Shown piece by piece: positions 1-7,302 of a stretch of 9,224 bases of DNA. Under the pieces are notes generated by a model. That model ran no database searches and had not been told where the DNA came from. It saw only the letters and a program-made list of their open reading frames with translations. Origin of the DNA: CAYMND01 sp964465065 (GTDB lineage Bacteria; Acidobacteriota; Aminicenantia; UBA2199); NCBI GenBank assembly GCA_964465065.1, contig CAYXHZ010000092.1, positions 1-9,224 on the forward strand, read 5' to 3'. Numbering within the stretch: the first letter of the stretch is position 1; every line of letters starts with the position of its first letter. Made by a program: the position numbers and the translations under genes.

Positions 1-5
1 GTCGC

Positions 6-34
6 TTGTTAGCTTGTAGGGTGGATGCTATAAT
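6..34 (+). promoter_or_regulatory. Putative sigma70-type promoter with extended -10, upstream of ftsY
   Basis: A -10 hexamer TATAAT (29-34, 6/6 consensus) is preceded by TGC (26-28), an extended -10 element, and by TTGTTA at 6-11 (4/6 match to TTGACA) with a 17-base spacer. Transcription would be expected to start about 7 bases after the -10, near 41. That is at the ftsY ATG (40), so the transcript would have essentially no leader. The element is seen in sequence; its activity is inferred. Only 39 bases lie upstream of ftsY, so it cannot be told whether a gene further left reads through. Confidence 0.5.
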
Positions 35-39
35 GAACC

Positions 40-927
40 ATGCTCAAGCTGTCATCCCTTTTCAAAAGTCCTTTGGCCAAGACCATCAGCTCCCTGTTCA
101 ATTCCGGTTCATTGTCGGTGGATGATTGCCTGGAGGAATTGGAAGAGCAACTGATCCTGAGCGATATTTCGCATGGACTGACGAGCCGGATTATCGCTTC
201 CATGCGCAAAAACCTGCCCGGACGGGTCGAGCGCGAAGCGGTTGTCCTGGCCCTGAAAACAGAGCTTCTGGCCATTTTCGATCGCGCCTGGCAACAGGCT
301 GCCGATTTTGAAGAAGCGAGAGTTTTTTTGATCGTCGGCATCAACGGCAGCGGCAAGACGACCAATTCGGCCAAACTGGCTCATTATTTTACCCGCAGCG
401 GTAAGACTGTCCTGCTCGGGGCGGCCGATACCTTCCGTGCCGCCGGCAGTTCTCAATTGTCGTTGTGGGGAGAACGCCTTCATATTCCCGTGGTCACCGG
501 CGAGAAAGGCGCCGATCCGGGATCGGTCGTTTTCAACACCATGACTTCATTCCAGGCCAGGAATTATGACCGGGTCATCATTGACACCGCCGGACGGGTG
601 CAGACCCGCGACCAACTGATGCGTGAACTCGAGAAACTCGTCAAGATCATCAGCAAATTTCACCAATCCGGTCCGGACCAGGTATTGCTGGTCGTGGACG
701 GCACCATGGGCCAGAATACCCTCGATCAGGCCAAAAAATTCAAGGATTTTTCCGGGTTGACCGGTCTGTTGCTGACCAAGGTCGATGGCACGACCAAGGG
801 GGGGACGGTCGTCAACATCGTCGATGAAATGCAAGTACCCATCCGTTTTCTCGGAGTGGGGGAAGGGGCCGAGGATATCGTTCCGTTCCAACCCGCAGCG
901 TTCATTGAACGTCTGCTGTCAGTTTAA
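40..927 (+). CDS. ftsY: FtsY, signal recognition particle receptor GTPase (NG domain form)
   Basis: Membrane-associated GTPase that docks the SRP-ribosome complex at the Sec translocon for co-translational insertion of membrane proteins. The 295-residue protein has only the N and G domains and lacks the long acidic A domain of E. coli FtsY. Residues 1-22 form a Leu/Ser/Lys amphipathic segment like the membrane-targeting helix that precedes the NG core. The N domain runs to about residue 90. G-domain motifs are the P-loop GINGSGKTT (100-108), DTFRAA (130-135), DTAGR (182-186), TKVDG (246-250) and the closing GVGE (272-275). Some positions are less usual: AADTFRAAGSSQL where the family commonly has GDTFRAAAVEQL, and DGTMGQN for DATTGQN. 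The set favours FtsY over Ffh, as there is no M domain. In-frame TAA and TGA at 31-36 make ATG 40 the first possible start. No Shine-Dalgarno lies at normal distance; GGGTGG (19-24) is too far. ribD follows after one base. Confidence 0.93.
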   Translation: MLKLSSLFKSPLAKTISSLFNSGSLSVDDCLEELEEQLILSDISHGLTSRIIASMRKNLPGRVEREAVVLALKTELLAIFDRAWQQAADFEEARVFLIVGINGSGKTTNSAKLAHYFTRSGKTVLLGAADTFRAAGSSQLSLWGERLHIPVVTGEKGADPGSVVFNTMTSFQARNYDRVIIDTAGRVQTRDQLMRELEKLVKIISKFHQSGPDQVLLVVDGTMGQNTLDQAKKFKDFSGLTGLLLTKVDGTTKGGTVVNIVDEMQVPIRFLGVGEGAEDIVPFQPAAFIERLLSV

Positions 928-928
928 C

Positions 929-2020
929 ATGGTTTTCAGCCGCAGCGATGAACAGTTCATGCGTCAGGCCATCCGGCTGAGTCGCCGGGGGATGGGGTAT
1001 ACCGAACCCAACCCTCTGGTCGGCGCGCTGGTCGTAGATCAGGGAGAAATCGTCTCCTGCGGTTATCACAGCCGTTTCGGCGCTTTCCACGCAGAACGCG
1101 AGGCCCTGGCCTGTGCGGCGATTCCGGCGGGATGCACCCTGTACGTCACCCTTGAACCCTGCGCTCATTACGGTAAAACTCCTCCTTGCCTAGACATCAT
1201 CCTGGAACGGCGCGTCGCTCGGGTGGTCGTGGCGGTCATCGATCCCAGTCCGCTGGTCAGCGGCAGAGGGATCGAGACTCTGCGCCAGGCCGGTGTGCAG
1301 GTGGATGTCGGATGCCTGAGTGCCGAGGCTGAAGCGGTCAACCGACATTACCTTACTTTTGTACGACGGCAGCGGCCGCACATCGTGGTCAAAACCGGTA
1401 TGTCGGTGGATGGAAAAATGACTGACGGCGGCCATGCGGCGCGCTGGGTGACTTCCGAGGAACTCAGGCAGTTGGCCAACGAACTGCGTGGCGAGTATTC
1501 CGCAGTTCTGGTCGGTTCCGGTACCGTGCTGGCCGACGATCCGTCACTTACTCTGCGCAGCGCTGACTGGCCGGACAAAACTTTATGGCGTATCGTACTG
1601 GACAGCCGCGGGCGTCTGGCGGGCAGCCGCTTTCTGCAGTCGGCCAGTCGGCAATATCCGATTCTGTGGGTGGTGTCGGTTGCTGAACGAAACGAAGCGC
1701 CCGAATTTGGATCACACCTCAAACAACTGGGCCTGAAAACCGACAGCGCCGGTCACATCGACCTGTATGCCCTGATGGACGAGCTCTGCAAACTGGGCAT
1801 CGCTTCGTTGCTGGTCGAAGGCGGCTCGCAAATCAGCGACGCCTTTCTTGCCGCCGGTTTGGCAGACGAATTGATCCTGTTCACCGCAGCCTCTCTTCTG
1901 GGCGGGCAGAATGCGCTGACCGTCTTTCCTTCGGGTCGTCCGATCGACAACCCTCTGCGGCTGAGCGAGTACTCGGTCTGCGAAATGTCCAGCGGCTGGA
2001 TCGTGCGCGGGAGCGTGTAG
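929..2020 (+). CDS. ribD: RibD, bifunctional diaminohydroxyphosphoribosylaminopyrimidine deaminase / 5-amino-6-(5-phosphoribosylamino)uracil reductase
   Basis: Cytosolic enzyme for the second and third steps of the GTP branch of riboflavin synthesis: zinc-dependent deamination of the pyrimidine ring, then NADPH-dependent reduction of the ribosyl side chain. The 363-residue length is normal. The deaminase domain (about 1-145) has the PNPLVG signature (27-32), HAE (54-56, zinc ligand H54 and catalytic E56) and PCAH...TPPC (zinc ligands C78 and C87). The reductase domain (about 150-363) has VVKTGMSVDGK (153-163), GSGTVLADDP (197-206), LDSRGR (224-229) and LLVEGGS (294-300). The reading frame stays open into ftsY back to 785. 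ATG 929 is chosen because RibD proteins begin a few residues before this DEQFMRQAI helix and because it starts one base after the ftsY stop. No clear Shine-Dalgarno is seen, so translation probably depends on coupling to ftsY. The stop codon abuts the ribE ATG. Confidence 0.95.
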   Translation: MVFSRSDEQFMRQAIRLSRRGMGYTEPNPLVGALVVDQGEIVSCGYHSRFGAFHAEREALACAAIPAGCTLYVTLEPCAHYGKTPPCLDIILERRVARVVVAVIDPSPLVSGRGIETLRQAGVQVDVGCLSAEAEAVNRHYLTFVRRQRPHIVVKTGMSVDGKMTDGGHAARWVTSEELRQLANELRGEYSAVLVGSGTVLADDPSLTLRSADWPDKTLWRIVLDSRGRLAGSRFLQSASRQYPILWVVSVAERNEAPEFGSHLKQLGLKTDSAGHIDLYALMDELCKLGIASLLVEGGSQISDAFLAAGLADELILFTAASLLGGQNALTVFPSGRPIDNPLRLSEYSVCEMSSGWIVRGSV

Positions 2021-2611
2021 ATGTTCACTGGAATCGTTCAATACCAGGGCAGTATGCTGACACTGACCCGGACCAACCCGATGGTGCTGACCATCCGGGC
2101 CGAGTTGCCGGATACGGTCAGAATCGGCGACTCGGTGGCCGTCAACGGCGCTTGTCTGACCGTCATCGCCATAGACCGGCATGGCTGTTCCTTCAACCTC
2201 AGCCAGGAGACCCTGCGCGTGAGCAATTTCGGCGATTTGACACCGGGCAGCCCGCTCAACCTGGAACTGGCCATGACTTTGGCGGACCGCCTGGGCGGCC
2301 ATCTGGTCAGCGGCCATCTGGACGGCACGGCCCGTTTGAAGACAGTGCGCGTGCATTCCGGCAGCAGCGCCTTGACCTTTATCGTCACCGATCGCAGCTG
2401 GCCCCGATTCATGATCCCCAAGGGTTCGATCACCGTCAACGGTGTCAGCCTGACTCTGAGTGAACTGTCGGGCATGGAATTTTCCGTCGAAGTCATCCCG
2501 CATACGCTGGCCAGTACCAACCTGAACGGGCTGCGCGGCGGCGAACGGGTCAACATCGAACTTGATTTGATTGGTAAATATTTATACAATTTCAATCTTT
2601 GGAAAGAGTGA
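2021..2611 (+). CDS. ribE: Riboflavin synthase, alpha chain type
   Basis: Catalyses the last step of riboflavin synthesis, the dismutation of two 6,7-dimethyl-8-ribityllumazine molecules into riboflavin and the diaminouracil precursor. It normally acts as a homotrimer. The 196 residues form two tandem lumazine-binding barrels. The first has MFTGIV (1-6), GDSVAVNGACLTV (36-48) and GGHLVSGHLDG (92-102). The second has IPKGSITVNGVSLTL (132-146) and IPHTLASTNL (159-168). The protein ends with a short tail after DLIGKYL. The ATG directly follows the ribD stop codon, and GGGAG at 2009-2013 is a well placed ribosome binding site 7 bases upstream. The same enzyme is named ribC in some genomes. Its substrate needs lumazine synthase (RibH), which is not encoded in this window. 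Confidence 0.95.
   Translation: MFTGIVQYQGSMLTLTRTNPMVLTIRAELPDTVRIGDSVAVNGACLTVIAIDRHGCSFNLSQETLRVSNFGDLTPGSPLNLELAMTLADRLGGHLVSGHLDGTARLKTVRVHSGSSALTFIVTDRSWPRFMIPKGSITVNGVSLTLSELSGMEFSVEVIPHTLASTNLNGLRGGERVNIELDLIGKYLYNFNLWKE
2562..2590 (+). promoter_or_regulatory. Possible internal promoter ahead of ribBA
   Basis: TTGATT (2562-2567, 4/6 match to the -35 consensus) and TACAAT (2585-2590, 5/6 match to the -10) are separated by 17 bases, in the AT-rich last 50 bases of ribE. A start near 2597 would leave a leader of about 19 nt containing the ribBA ribosome binding site. Such AT-rich matches occur by chance, and the segment also encodes the RibE C-terminus. Confidence 0.28.
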
Positions 2612-2615
2612 TCAA

Positions 2616-3839
2616 ATGACAGAAAACAAACAGTTGATATCCGTTGAAGATGCCGTGCAACGCATCCGGGACGGACGGATGATCATTATCGTCGACGACG
2701 AGGACCGGGAAAACGAGGGCGATCTGATGATCGCCTCCGAGAAGGTCAGCCCGGAGGCCATCAATTTCATGGCCATCCACGCCCGGGGCCTGATCTGCGT
2801 CTCGCTGACCCAGAAGCGCAGCGATGAACTCGGTCTGCCACTCATGGTTCAGGACCAGGGCAACACCTCCCATTTCCAGACCCCGTTCACCGTATCGGTC
2901 GATGCCAGCAAAAACACCACCACCGGCATTTCGGCCTTCGACCGCGCCGAAACCATCCGCTGCATCATCAACCCGCAGACAAGACCCGTTGACCTGTCGC
3001 GGCCCGGCCATATCTTCCCGTTGCGGGCCAAGGACGGCGGCGTTCTGGTCCGAACCGGGCAGACCGAGGCCTCGCTCGACCTGTGCCGCATCGCCGGTCT
3101 GTACCCTTCCGGCGTCATCTGCGAGATCATGAAAGACGATGGCACCATGGCCCGTATGCCGGATCTGGTCGGCTTCTCCAAGCAGCACGATATCCCGATC
3201 ATCAGTGTCGAGGATATCATCAAGTACCGTCTCAAGCAGGAACTGCTGATTCAGCTGGAAGCCGAATGCAAGTTGCCGACGGCCTACGGCGAGTTCATTC
3301 TGCAGGCCTATCAGGACGCGATCAACCACGATACCCACCTGGCCCTGATCAAGGGCGACCTGAGCGGGGATGAACCGGTCATCGTCCGGGTACATTCCCA
3401 GTGTCTGACCGGCGATACCTTCGCGTCGTTGCGTTGCGATTGCGGCAATCAATTGCACAAGGCCATGAAAACGATCGAAGATGCGGGGCGGGGTGTGCTC
3501 CTCTACCTGATCAACCATGAGGGACGCGGCATCGGCCTGGTCAACAAGCTCAAGGCCTACATGCTGCAGGAACACGGCCGCGACACGGTCGAAGCCAACC
3601 TGGAACTGGGTTTCAAGGAGGATCAGCGGGATTACGGTATCGGGGCGCAGATTCTGAAAAAGCTGGGCTTGAAAAAACTGAGGCTGTTGACCAACAATCC
3701 GGCCAAATATATCGCTTTGTCCGGTTATGGACTGGAAATTGTTGAGAGAATGCCCATCGAGGTGTCACCATGCAAAGTCACCGAACCGTACCTGAAGACC
3801 AAAAAGCAAAAGATGGGACATCTTTTGAATTCGGTATGA
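2616..3839 (+). CDS. ribBA: RibBA, bifunctional 3,4-dihydroxy-2-butanone-4-phosphate synthase / GTP cyclohydrolase II
   Basis: Supplies both starting materials of riboflavin synthesis: DHBP from ribulose 5-phosphate (N-terminal domain) and the formamidopyrimidine product from GTP (C-terminal domain). The 407 residues match the usual fused length. The DHBP synthase domain (about 5-205) carries the acidic Mg-binding DDEDRENEGD (27-36), the TTGISAFDRAETI segment (102-114) and RPGHIFPL (129-136). The GTP cyclohydrolase II domain (about 210-403) has zinc cysteines C263, C274 and C276 in the SQCLTGD...RCDCG segment, HEGRGIGL (301-308), DTVEAN (323-328) and LTNNP (358-362), so both halves look intact. 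HEGRGIGL rather than QEGRGIGL is a variant I associate with cyanobacterial and plant RibBA. The start ATG 2616 has GGAAAGAG at 2601-2608, 7 bases upstream, and lies 4 bases after the ribE stop; an in-frame ATG at 2571 inside ribE is less likely. The last base overlaps the next gene. Confidence 0.95.
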   Translation: MTENKQLISVEDAVQRIRDGRMIIIVDDEDRENEGDLMIASEKVSPEAINFMAIHARGLICVSLTQKRSDELGLPLMVQDQGNTSHFQTPFTVSVDASKNTTTGISAFDRAETIRCIINPQTRPVDLSRPGHIFPLRAKDGGVLVRTGQTEASLDLCRIAGLYPSGVICEIMKDDGTMARMPDLVGFSKQHDIPIISVEDIIKYRLKQELLIQLEAECKLPTAYGEFILQAYQDAINHDTHLALIKGDLSGDEPVIVRVHSQCLTGDTFASLRCDCGNQLHKAMKTIEDAGRGVLLYLINHEGRGIGLVNKLKAYMLQEHGRDTVEANLELGFKEDQRDYGIGAQILKKLGLKKLRLLTNNPAKYIALSGYGLEIVERMPIEVSPCKVTEPYLKTKKQKMGHLLNSV

Positions 3840-4573
3840 TGGATGAACTCTATGACCGTTTTTACAGCCTGAACGCCCAGGCTCAGATCCGTTTCCTCAA
3901 AGAGGGAGAATTGGCCGACATGAGCCGGGAGAGTCAGATCGGATTCATCAAAACGGTGATCAAGGCCGAACTGTCTTCCAAAACACTGGCGGCCGCCCTC
4001 AAGAGACTGCGTGAGCTGCGCTACAAGGATCGTTTTTTTTACCGTCGTTTCCTCTACCATGTCGACAGCTCGGTGGCCAACGCCGCCAAACGGGCCATTT
4101 CGGACAGCCAGGGCGGGGAAGACTCGGCCACCATGAAACTGGTCGAACTGGTGGAACTGTGCCCCAAGGAAGAACGTCTGGCGTTGATTCAATCCTTTTT
4201 CAACAATCACGTCAAGATTCGCGAGAATCAGTTTCTGCCCCTGCTGGACATCAAGGACACGCAACTCCGCGACGAAGTGGTCAATGCGGCGGTCCATCTC
4301 GACCTGGACGAGGGGCAACTGGCCCGGGCGATCACCAGCGGAAAAACCTGGATGACCCGCAAGGCCCTGGTGGAGATCCTCGGCCGGCGCAAGAGTCCGG
4401 TTTTATTGACCATCATCGACGATCTGATGCAAGATCCCAACGTGGAAGTCAAGCTGGCCCTGATCCAAGCCCTGGAGGCCTTGGACCGGGAAGCGGTCCG
4501 CAACTACCTTCTCTGCCTCAGTCAGGACAGCATCATCTGGGTGCGCAAGCGGGCCCTGCAGGCGCTGGGCTGA
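3836..4573 (+). CDS. HEAT-repeat-like alpha-helical protein of unknown function
   Basis: I do not recognise a specific family. From ATG 3836 the product is 245 residues, with no signal peptide, membrane segment or cysteine-rich site, so it should be cytosolic. It is almost entirely helical. The C-terminal part (about 140-245) shows paired amphipathic helices of about 30-35 residues with HEAT/ARM-type features: DTQLRDEVVNAAVHL, WMTRKALVEILGR, DPNVEVKLALIQALEAL and DSIIWVRKRALQALG. Such solenoids usually bind proteins. The first 60 residues are charged helices. Two starts compete. ATG 3836 overlaps the ribBA stop as ATGA, typical of translational coupling, but lacks a ribosome binding site. ATG 3770, in frame, has an excellent GAGGTG at 3759-3764 with 5-base spacing and would add 22 residues, but overlaps ribBA by 70 bases. 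A run of eight T at 4033-4040 lies in the coding sequence. It occupies the place where ribH often follows ribBA, but I infer no role in flavin synthesis from that alone. Confidence 0.8.
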   Translation: MMDELYDRFYSLNAQAQIRFLKEGELADMSRESQIGFIKTVIKAELSSKTLAAALKRLRELRYKDRFFYRRFLYHVDSSVANAAKRAISDSQGGEDSATMKLVELVELCPKEERLALIQSFFNNHVKIRENQFLPLLDIKDTQLRDEVVNAAVHLDLDEGQLARAITSGKTWMTRKALVEILGRRKSPVLLTIIDDLMQDPNVEVKLALIQALEALDREAVRNYLLCLSQDSIIWVRKRALQALG

Positions 4574-4594
4574 TTAAACAGACTCGCCGGCGCT

Positions 4595-5893
4595 CTATTC
4601 CGCCCGGATCAGCTCGAAATTCTTCTTGCCTTTCTGGATCAGCAGGTATTTGCCTTGCAGCAGATCCGGCTTTTTGACCCTGTGCTCCGGATCGTCGATC
4701 TTTTCCTTGTTGATCGACAGGCCGTTGTTCTGGATCAGTCGCCGCAGCTCCCCCTTGGAGGGGAAAACCGGAACCGTGGAGGTCAGCAGGTCGATCACGT
4801 TCGGTCCGTCATCGAAGAGCGCGGGGGAGACGATGTACTGGGGCACTCCTTCGAAGACAGCCAGCAGGTCGTCTTCGCTCAGACTGCGCAAAGTGGCGGT
4901 CGTGCCCTTGCCGAACAGGATGCCCGAGGCCTCCTCGGCCGTTTTCCAGGCCTCTTCGGAGTGCACCCGGCAGGTGACGTCCTTGGCCAGGGCTTTCTGC
5001 AGGATGCGCAGGTGCGGGGCCTGTTCATGCTCGGCCTGCAGGGCCTCGATCTCCTCCCGGGGCAGCAGGGTGAAGATGCGGATGAACTTGACCACGTCCT
5101 GGTCGCTGGTGTTGAGCCAGTACTGGTAGAAACGGTAGGGTGATGTCATGCCGGCGTCGAGCCAGATGTTCTGGCCCATGGATTTGCCGAACTTGGTGCC
5201 GTCGGCACGGGTGATCAGCGGGCAGACCAAAGCGTAGGCCTCTCCGGCCGCCTTGCGGCGGATCAGTTCGGTGCCGCTGGTAATGTTGCCCCACTGGTCG
5301 GATCCGCCCATCTGCAAGCGGCAGCCTTTGTTTTGGTAGAGCCAGTAGAAATCGTGGGCCTGCAGCAACTGATAGCTGAATTCGGTGAAGGACAAGCCTT
5401 TTTCCAGTCGCATTTTGACCGAATCCTTGGCCATCATGTAGTTGACGGTGATGTGCTTGCCCACTTCGCGCAGAAACGACAGCAGGTCGAACTGGCTGGT
5501 CCAGTCATAGTTGTTGAGCAGCTCGGCGCTGGTCGCGCTGTCGTCGAAGCGCAGAAAATGTTCCAGTTGCGTCCGGATGCAGCGCTGGTTGTGACGTAGG
5601 GTCTCCTCCGGCAGGAGCTGGCGTTCGTCCGTTCGTCCGGAGGGATCGCCGATCATGCCGGTTGCGCCGCCGACCATGGCGATCGGTTTGTAACCGTGAC
5701 GCTGGAAGTGGACCAGCAGCATGATGGTCACCAGGTTGCCGATGTGCAGGGAGGCGGCGGTCGGGTCATAGCCGACATAGGCCACGGGCGTTCCGCCGCC
5801 GTCCAGGTATTGTTCCACGCCGGGGGTCATATCGGAAAGAAGACCGCGCCAGCGCAATTCCTCAATAAAAGAGTTGTCGCTTTTTTCGCTCAT
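4595..5893 (-). CDS. tyrS: Tyrosyl-tRNA synthetase (TyrRS)
   Basis: Class I aminoacyl-tRNA synthetase that activates tyrosine with ATP and charges tRNA-Tyr. The 432-residue length is normal. The Rossmann catalytic domain holds the HIGH-type signature as HIGN (50-53, in SLHIGNLV), GGATGMIGDPSGR (75-87), the tyrosine-pocket segment GGSDQWGNITSG (196-207) and the KMSKS-type loop as KFGKS (234-238), the form found in E. coli-type TyrRS. The anticodon-binding helical domain spans about 255-360, and a C-terminal S4-type RNA-binding domain (about 365-430) ends with YLLIQKGKKNFELI. The gene starts 12 bases after the korC stop on the same strand with only a weak ribosome binding site (CACAGCG), so it is likely read from the kor transcript. 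No T-box-like leader can fit in that gap. It converges on the HEAT-like gene, with 21 bases between stop codons. Confidence 0.96.
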   Translation of the reverse strand: MSEKSDNSFIEELRWRGLLSDMTPGVEQYLDGGGTPVAYVGYDPTAASLHIGNLVTIMLLVHFQRHGYKPIAMVGGATGMIGDPSGRTDERQLLPEETLRHNQRCIRTQLEHFLRFDDSATSAELLNNYDWTSQFDLLSFLREVGKHITVNYMMAKDSVKMRLEKGLSFTEFSYQLLQAHDFYWLYQNKGCRLQMGGSDQWGNITSGTELIRRKAAGEAYALVCPLITRADGTKFGKSMGQNIWLDAGMTSPYRFYQYWLNTSDQDVVKFIRIFTLLPREEIEALQAEHEQAPHLRILQKALAKDVTCRVHSEEAWKTAEEASGILFGKGTTATLRSLSEDDLLAVFEGVPQYIVSPALFDDGPNVIDLLTSTVPVFPSKGELRRLIQNNGLSINKEKIDDPEHRVKKPDLLQGKYLLIQKGKKNFELIRAE

Positions 5894-5905
5894 TTTCGCT
5901 GTGGA

Positions 5906-6451
5906 TCAAACCAGCTTCTGACCGAGTTCCACCGCCTTCATGTTCAGCTCCAGGAAATCTTTCGGTGCCCAGTGTTCGATGAATTTGACCATGTTCTCGT
6001 AACTGACGATTCCGGTCAGCTTCTGGGTTATCGACAGGGTGACCACCGAGGTCAGCACGATGTTGCCCAGCTGTTTCTTGGTTTCGTTGATGATGGGAAC
6101 CTGGTAGAGCTTCCAGTTCTGCGTGTCGCCCGGTTCTTTGACCAGGTGACTGTCCAGGACGACGATGGCGTCGTCTTTGAGGCGTTCCTTGTACAGGTTG
6201 TAGGGAACCTGGTAGGTGCAGACGAAGAAATCGATGGCCGAGGCCTGAGGAAAGAGAATCTTCTGATCGGAAATGATCACGTCGACCTTCGTCGGGCCGC
6301 CGCGTACCGTAGCCGTATAGGTCGGGCTTTCCAGGGCGTATTTGTTTTCCATTTCGACGGCGATGTCGACCAGCAGGGCTCCGGCCGTGACGATGCCTTG
6401 ACCGCCGACGGCGCCGTAGCGGATTTCATATCGGTTCTTGTTGTTGAGCAT
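5906..6451 (-). CDS. korC: 2-oxoacid:ferredoxin oxidoreductase, gamma subunit (probable 2-oxoglutarate oxidoreductase KorC)
   Basis: Gamma subunit of the OFOR family, the domain that in fused enzymes joins the alpha TPP-pyrimidine-binding part. It contributes to the coenzyme A-dependent oxidative decarboxylation complex. The 181-residue length is typical. The N-terminal RYGAVGGQGIVTAG (11-24) is the family's glycine-rich motif, and YTATVRGGPTKVDVIIS (45-61) is the second conserved block. The C-terminal LGNIVLTSVV (128-137) is the usual helix preceding the end of the domain. An AGGGGA ribosome binding site lies about 6 bases before the ATG, and the gene starts 11 bases after korB. The substrate is assigned from the operon type rather than from residues: the branched-chain (Vor) and other four-subunit enzymes share this fold. 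Confidence 0.9.
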   Translation of the reverse strand: MLNNKNRYEIRYGAVGGQGIVTAGALLVDIAVEMENKYALESPTYTATVRGGPTKVDVIISDQKILFPQASAIDFFVCTYQVPYNLYKERLKDDAIVVLDSHLVKEPGDTQNWKLYQVPIINETKKQLGNIVLTSVVTLSITQKLTGIVSYENMVKFIEHWAPKDFLELNMKAVELGQKLV

Positions 6452-6462
6452 GCTGATTCCCC

Positions 6463-7302
6463 TTATTCCTGTTTACCTTTTTTGTTGGAGTTCTGGGCGG
6501 CGGGAACGGTATGCTGGTAGTAGATTTCTGTGTATTCCATCCGTTCACTGTCTTCGACCAGAATGCCAGCCGGGTACTTGCCCTGACGTTCTTCGGGGGT
6601 CATTTTGTCGTACTGGGCCTTGGCAACCGTTTTATCGGCGATCCACTTGGTCATGATCATGCAATCGCGCATCTTGTTGCGGCGCCCCAGGTTGATGTGG
6701 CAGTTGCTGATGGCTTCCACCACGCTGAAGCCTTTGTGCAGGAACGATTTCTTGATGACTTCCTTGAGCTGGACCATGCGGTTGACCGTTTCCCGGGCAA
6801 TGAACGAGGCGCCGGCGCCTTCAAGCAACTTGGCGGTGTCGAATTTGGGCTCGATATTGCCGTAGGGGGTGGTTTCGGTGATGAAATTGCGCGGGGTCAG
6901 CGGCGATACCTGCCCGCCGGTCATGCCGTAAATGCCGTTGTTGATCAGGATCATCTTGATGCCGATGTTGCGACGGGCGGCGTGAATCAGGTGGTTGCCG
7001 CCGATGGCGGTGGCGTCGCCGTCACCGGAGATGACGACGACCATTTTTTCCGGGCGCGACAGTTTGATGCCGGTAGCGAATGTCAGGGCCCGGCCGTGGG
7101 TGGTGTGCAGGGTGTTGGTATTGAAGAAGGTGGGCATGCGGCCCGAGCAGCCGATACCGGAGACGACGACGACATCGTTGGGGTCGACATCGAGTTCGGC
7201 GAAAGCCATGGCGATGGCCTTGAGGATCACTCCATCGCCGCAACCGGGGCACCAGGGAGTCGGGAAGGTGCGATAACGGATGTAACGTTCGTAGTTTCTC
7301 AT
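6463..7302 (-). CDS. korB: 2-oxoacid:ferredoxin oxidoreductase, beta subunit with TPP and 4Fe-4S cluster (probable KorB)
   Basis: Catalytic subunit that binds thiamine pyrophosphate through Mg and carries the cluster nearest the TPP. It oxidatively decarboxylates the 2-oxoacid with CoA and passes electrons toward ferredoxin. CPGCGDG (18-24), GIGCSGR (49-55) and HINLGRR after C201 supply C18, C21, C52 and C201. That spacing closely parallels the four cluster cysteines of archaeal OFOR beta chains. The TPP-Mg motif is GDGDATAIGGNH (93-104) followed by NNGIYGMTGGQ (121-131). Length is 279 residues, typical for separate beta subunits. The C-terminal tail (about 225-279) is charged and ends Asn/Lys-rich. 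The start overlaps the korA stop by 4 bases (ATGA), with GAGGAG as ribosome binding site about 8 bases upstream. 2-Oxoglutarate is the favoured substrate by operon architecture; 2-oxoisovalerate is not excluded. Confidence 0.93.
   Translation of the reverse strand: MRNYERYIRYRTFPTPWCPGCGDGVILKAIAMAFAELDVDPNDVVVVSGIGCSGRMPTFFNTNTLHTTHGRALTFATGIKLSRPEKMVVVISGDGDATAIGGNHLIHAARRNIGIKMILINNGIYGMTGGQVSPLTPRNFITETTPYGNIEPKFDTAKLLEGAGASFIARETVNRMVQLKEVIKKSFLHKGFSVVEAISNCHINLGRRNKMRDCMIMTKWIADKTVAKAQYDKMTPEERQGKYPAGILVEDSERMEYTEIYYQHTVPAAQNSNKKGKQE

Noticed and set aside
50..53. HIGN instead of HIGH in TyrRS (residue numbers) as a defect
   Set aside because: The class I signature tolerates substitutions at its fourth position, and every other TyrRS motif is intact, so this is likely a natural variant.
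785..928. Long N-terminal extension of RibD starting inside ftsY
   Set aside because: The frame is open by chance; the extension lies within conserved FtsY codons, and RibD proteins start near 929.
850..930. FMN riboswitch ahead of the rib genes
   Set aside because: Only one base separates ftsY and ribD, and no conserved FMN-element segments are seen here or before ftsY.
2592..3575. Long minus-strand open frame opposite ribBA
   Set aside because: It has no recognisable domain and lies across the conserved RibBA motifs; it is a codon-bias shadow.
4574..4594. Bidirectional terminator between the converging operons
   Set aside because: CGCCGGCG is palindromic but has no loop room and no T-run on either strand, and only 21 bases are available.
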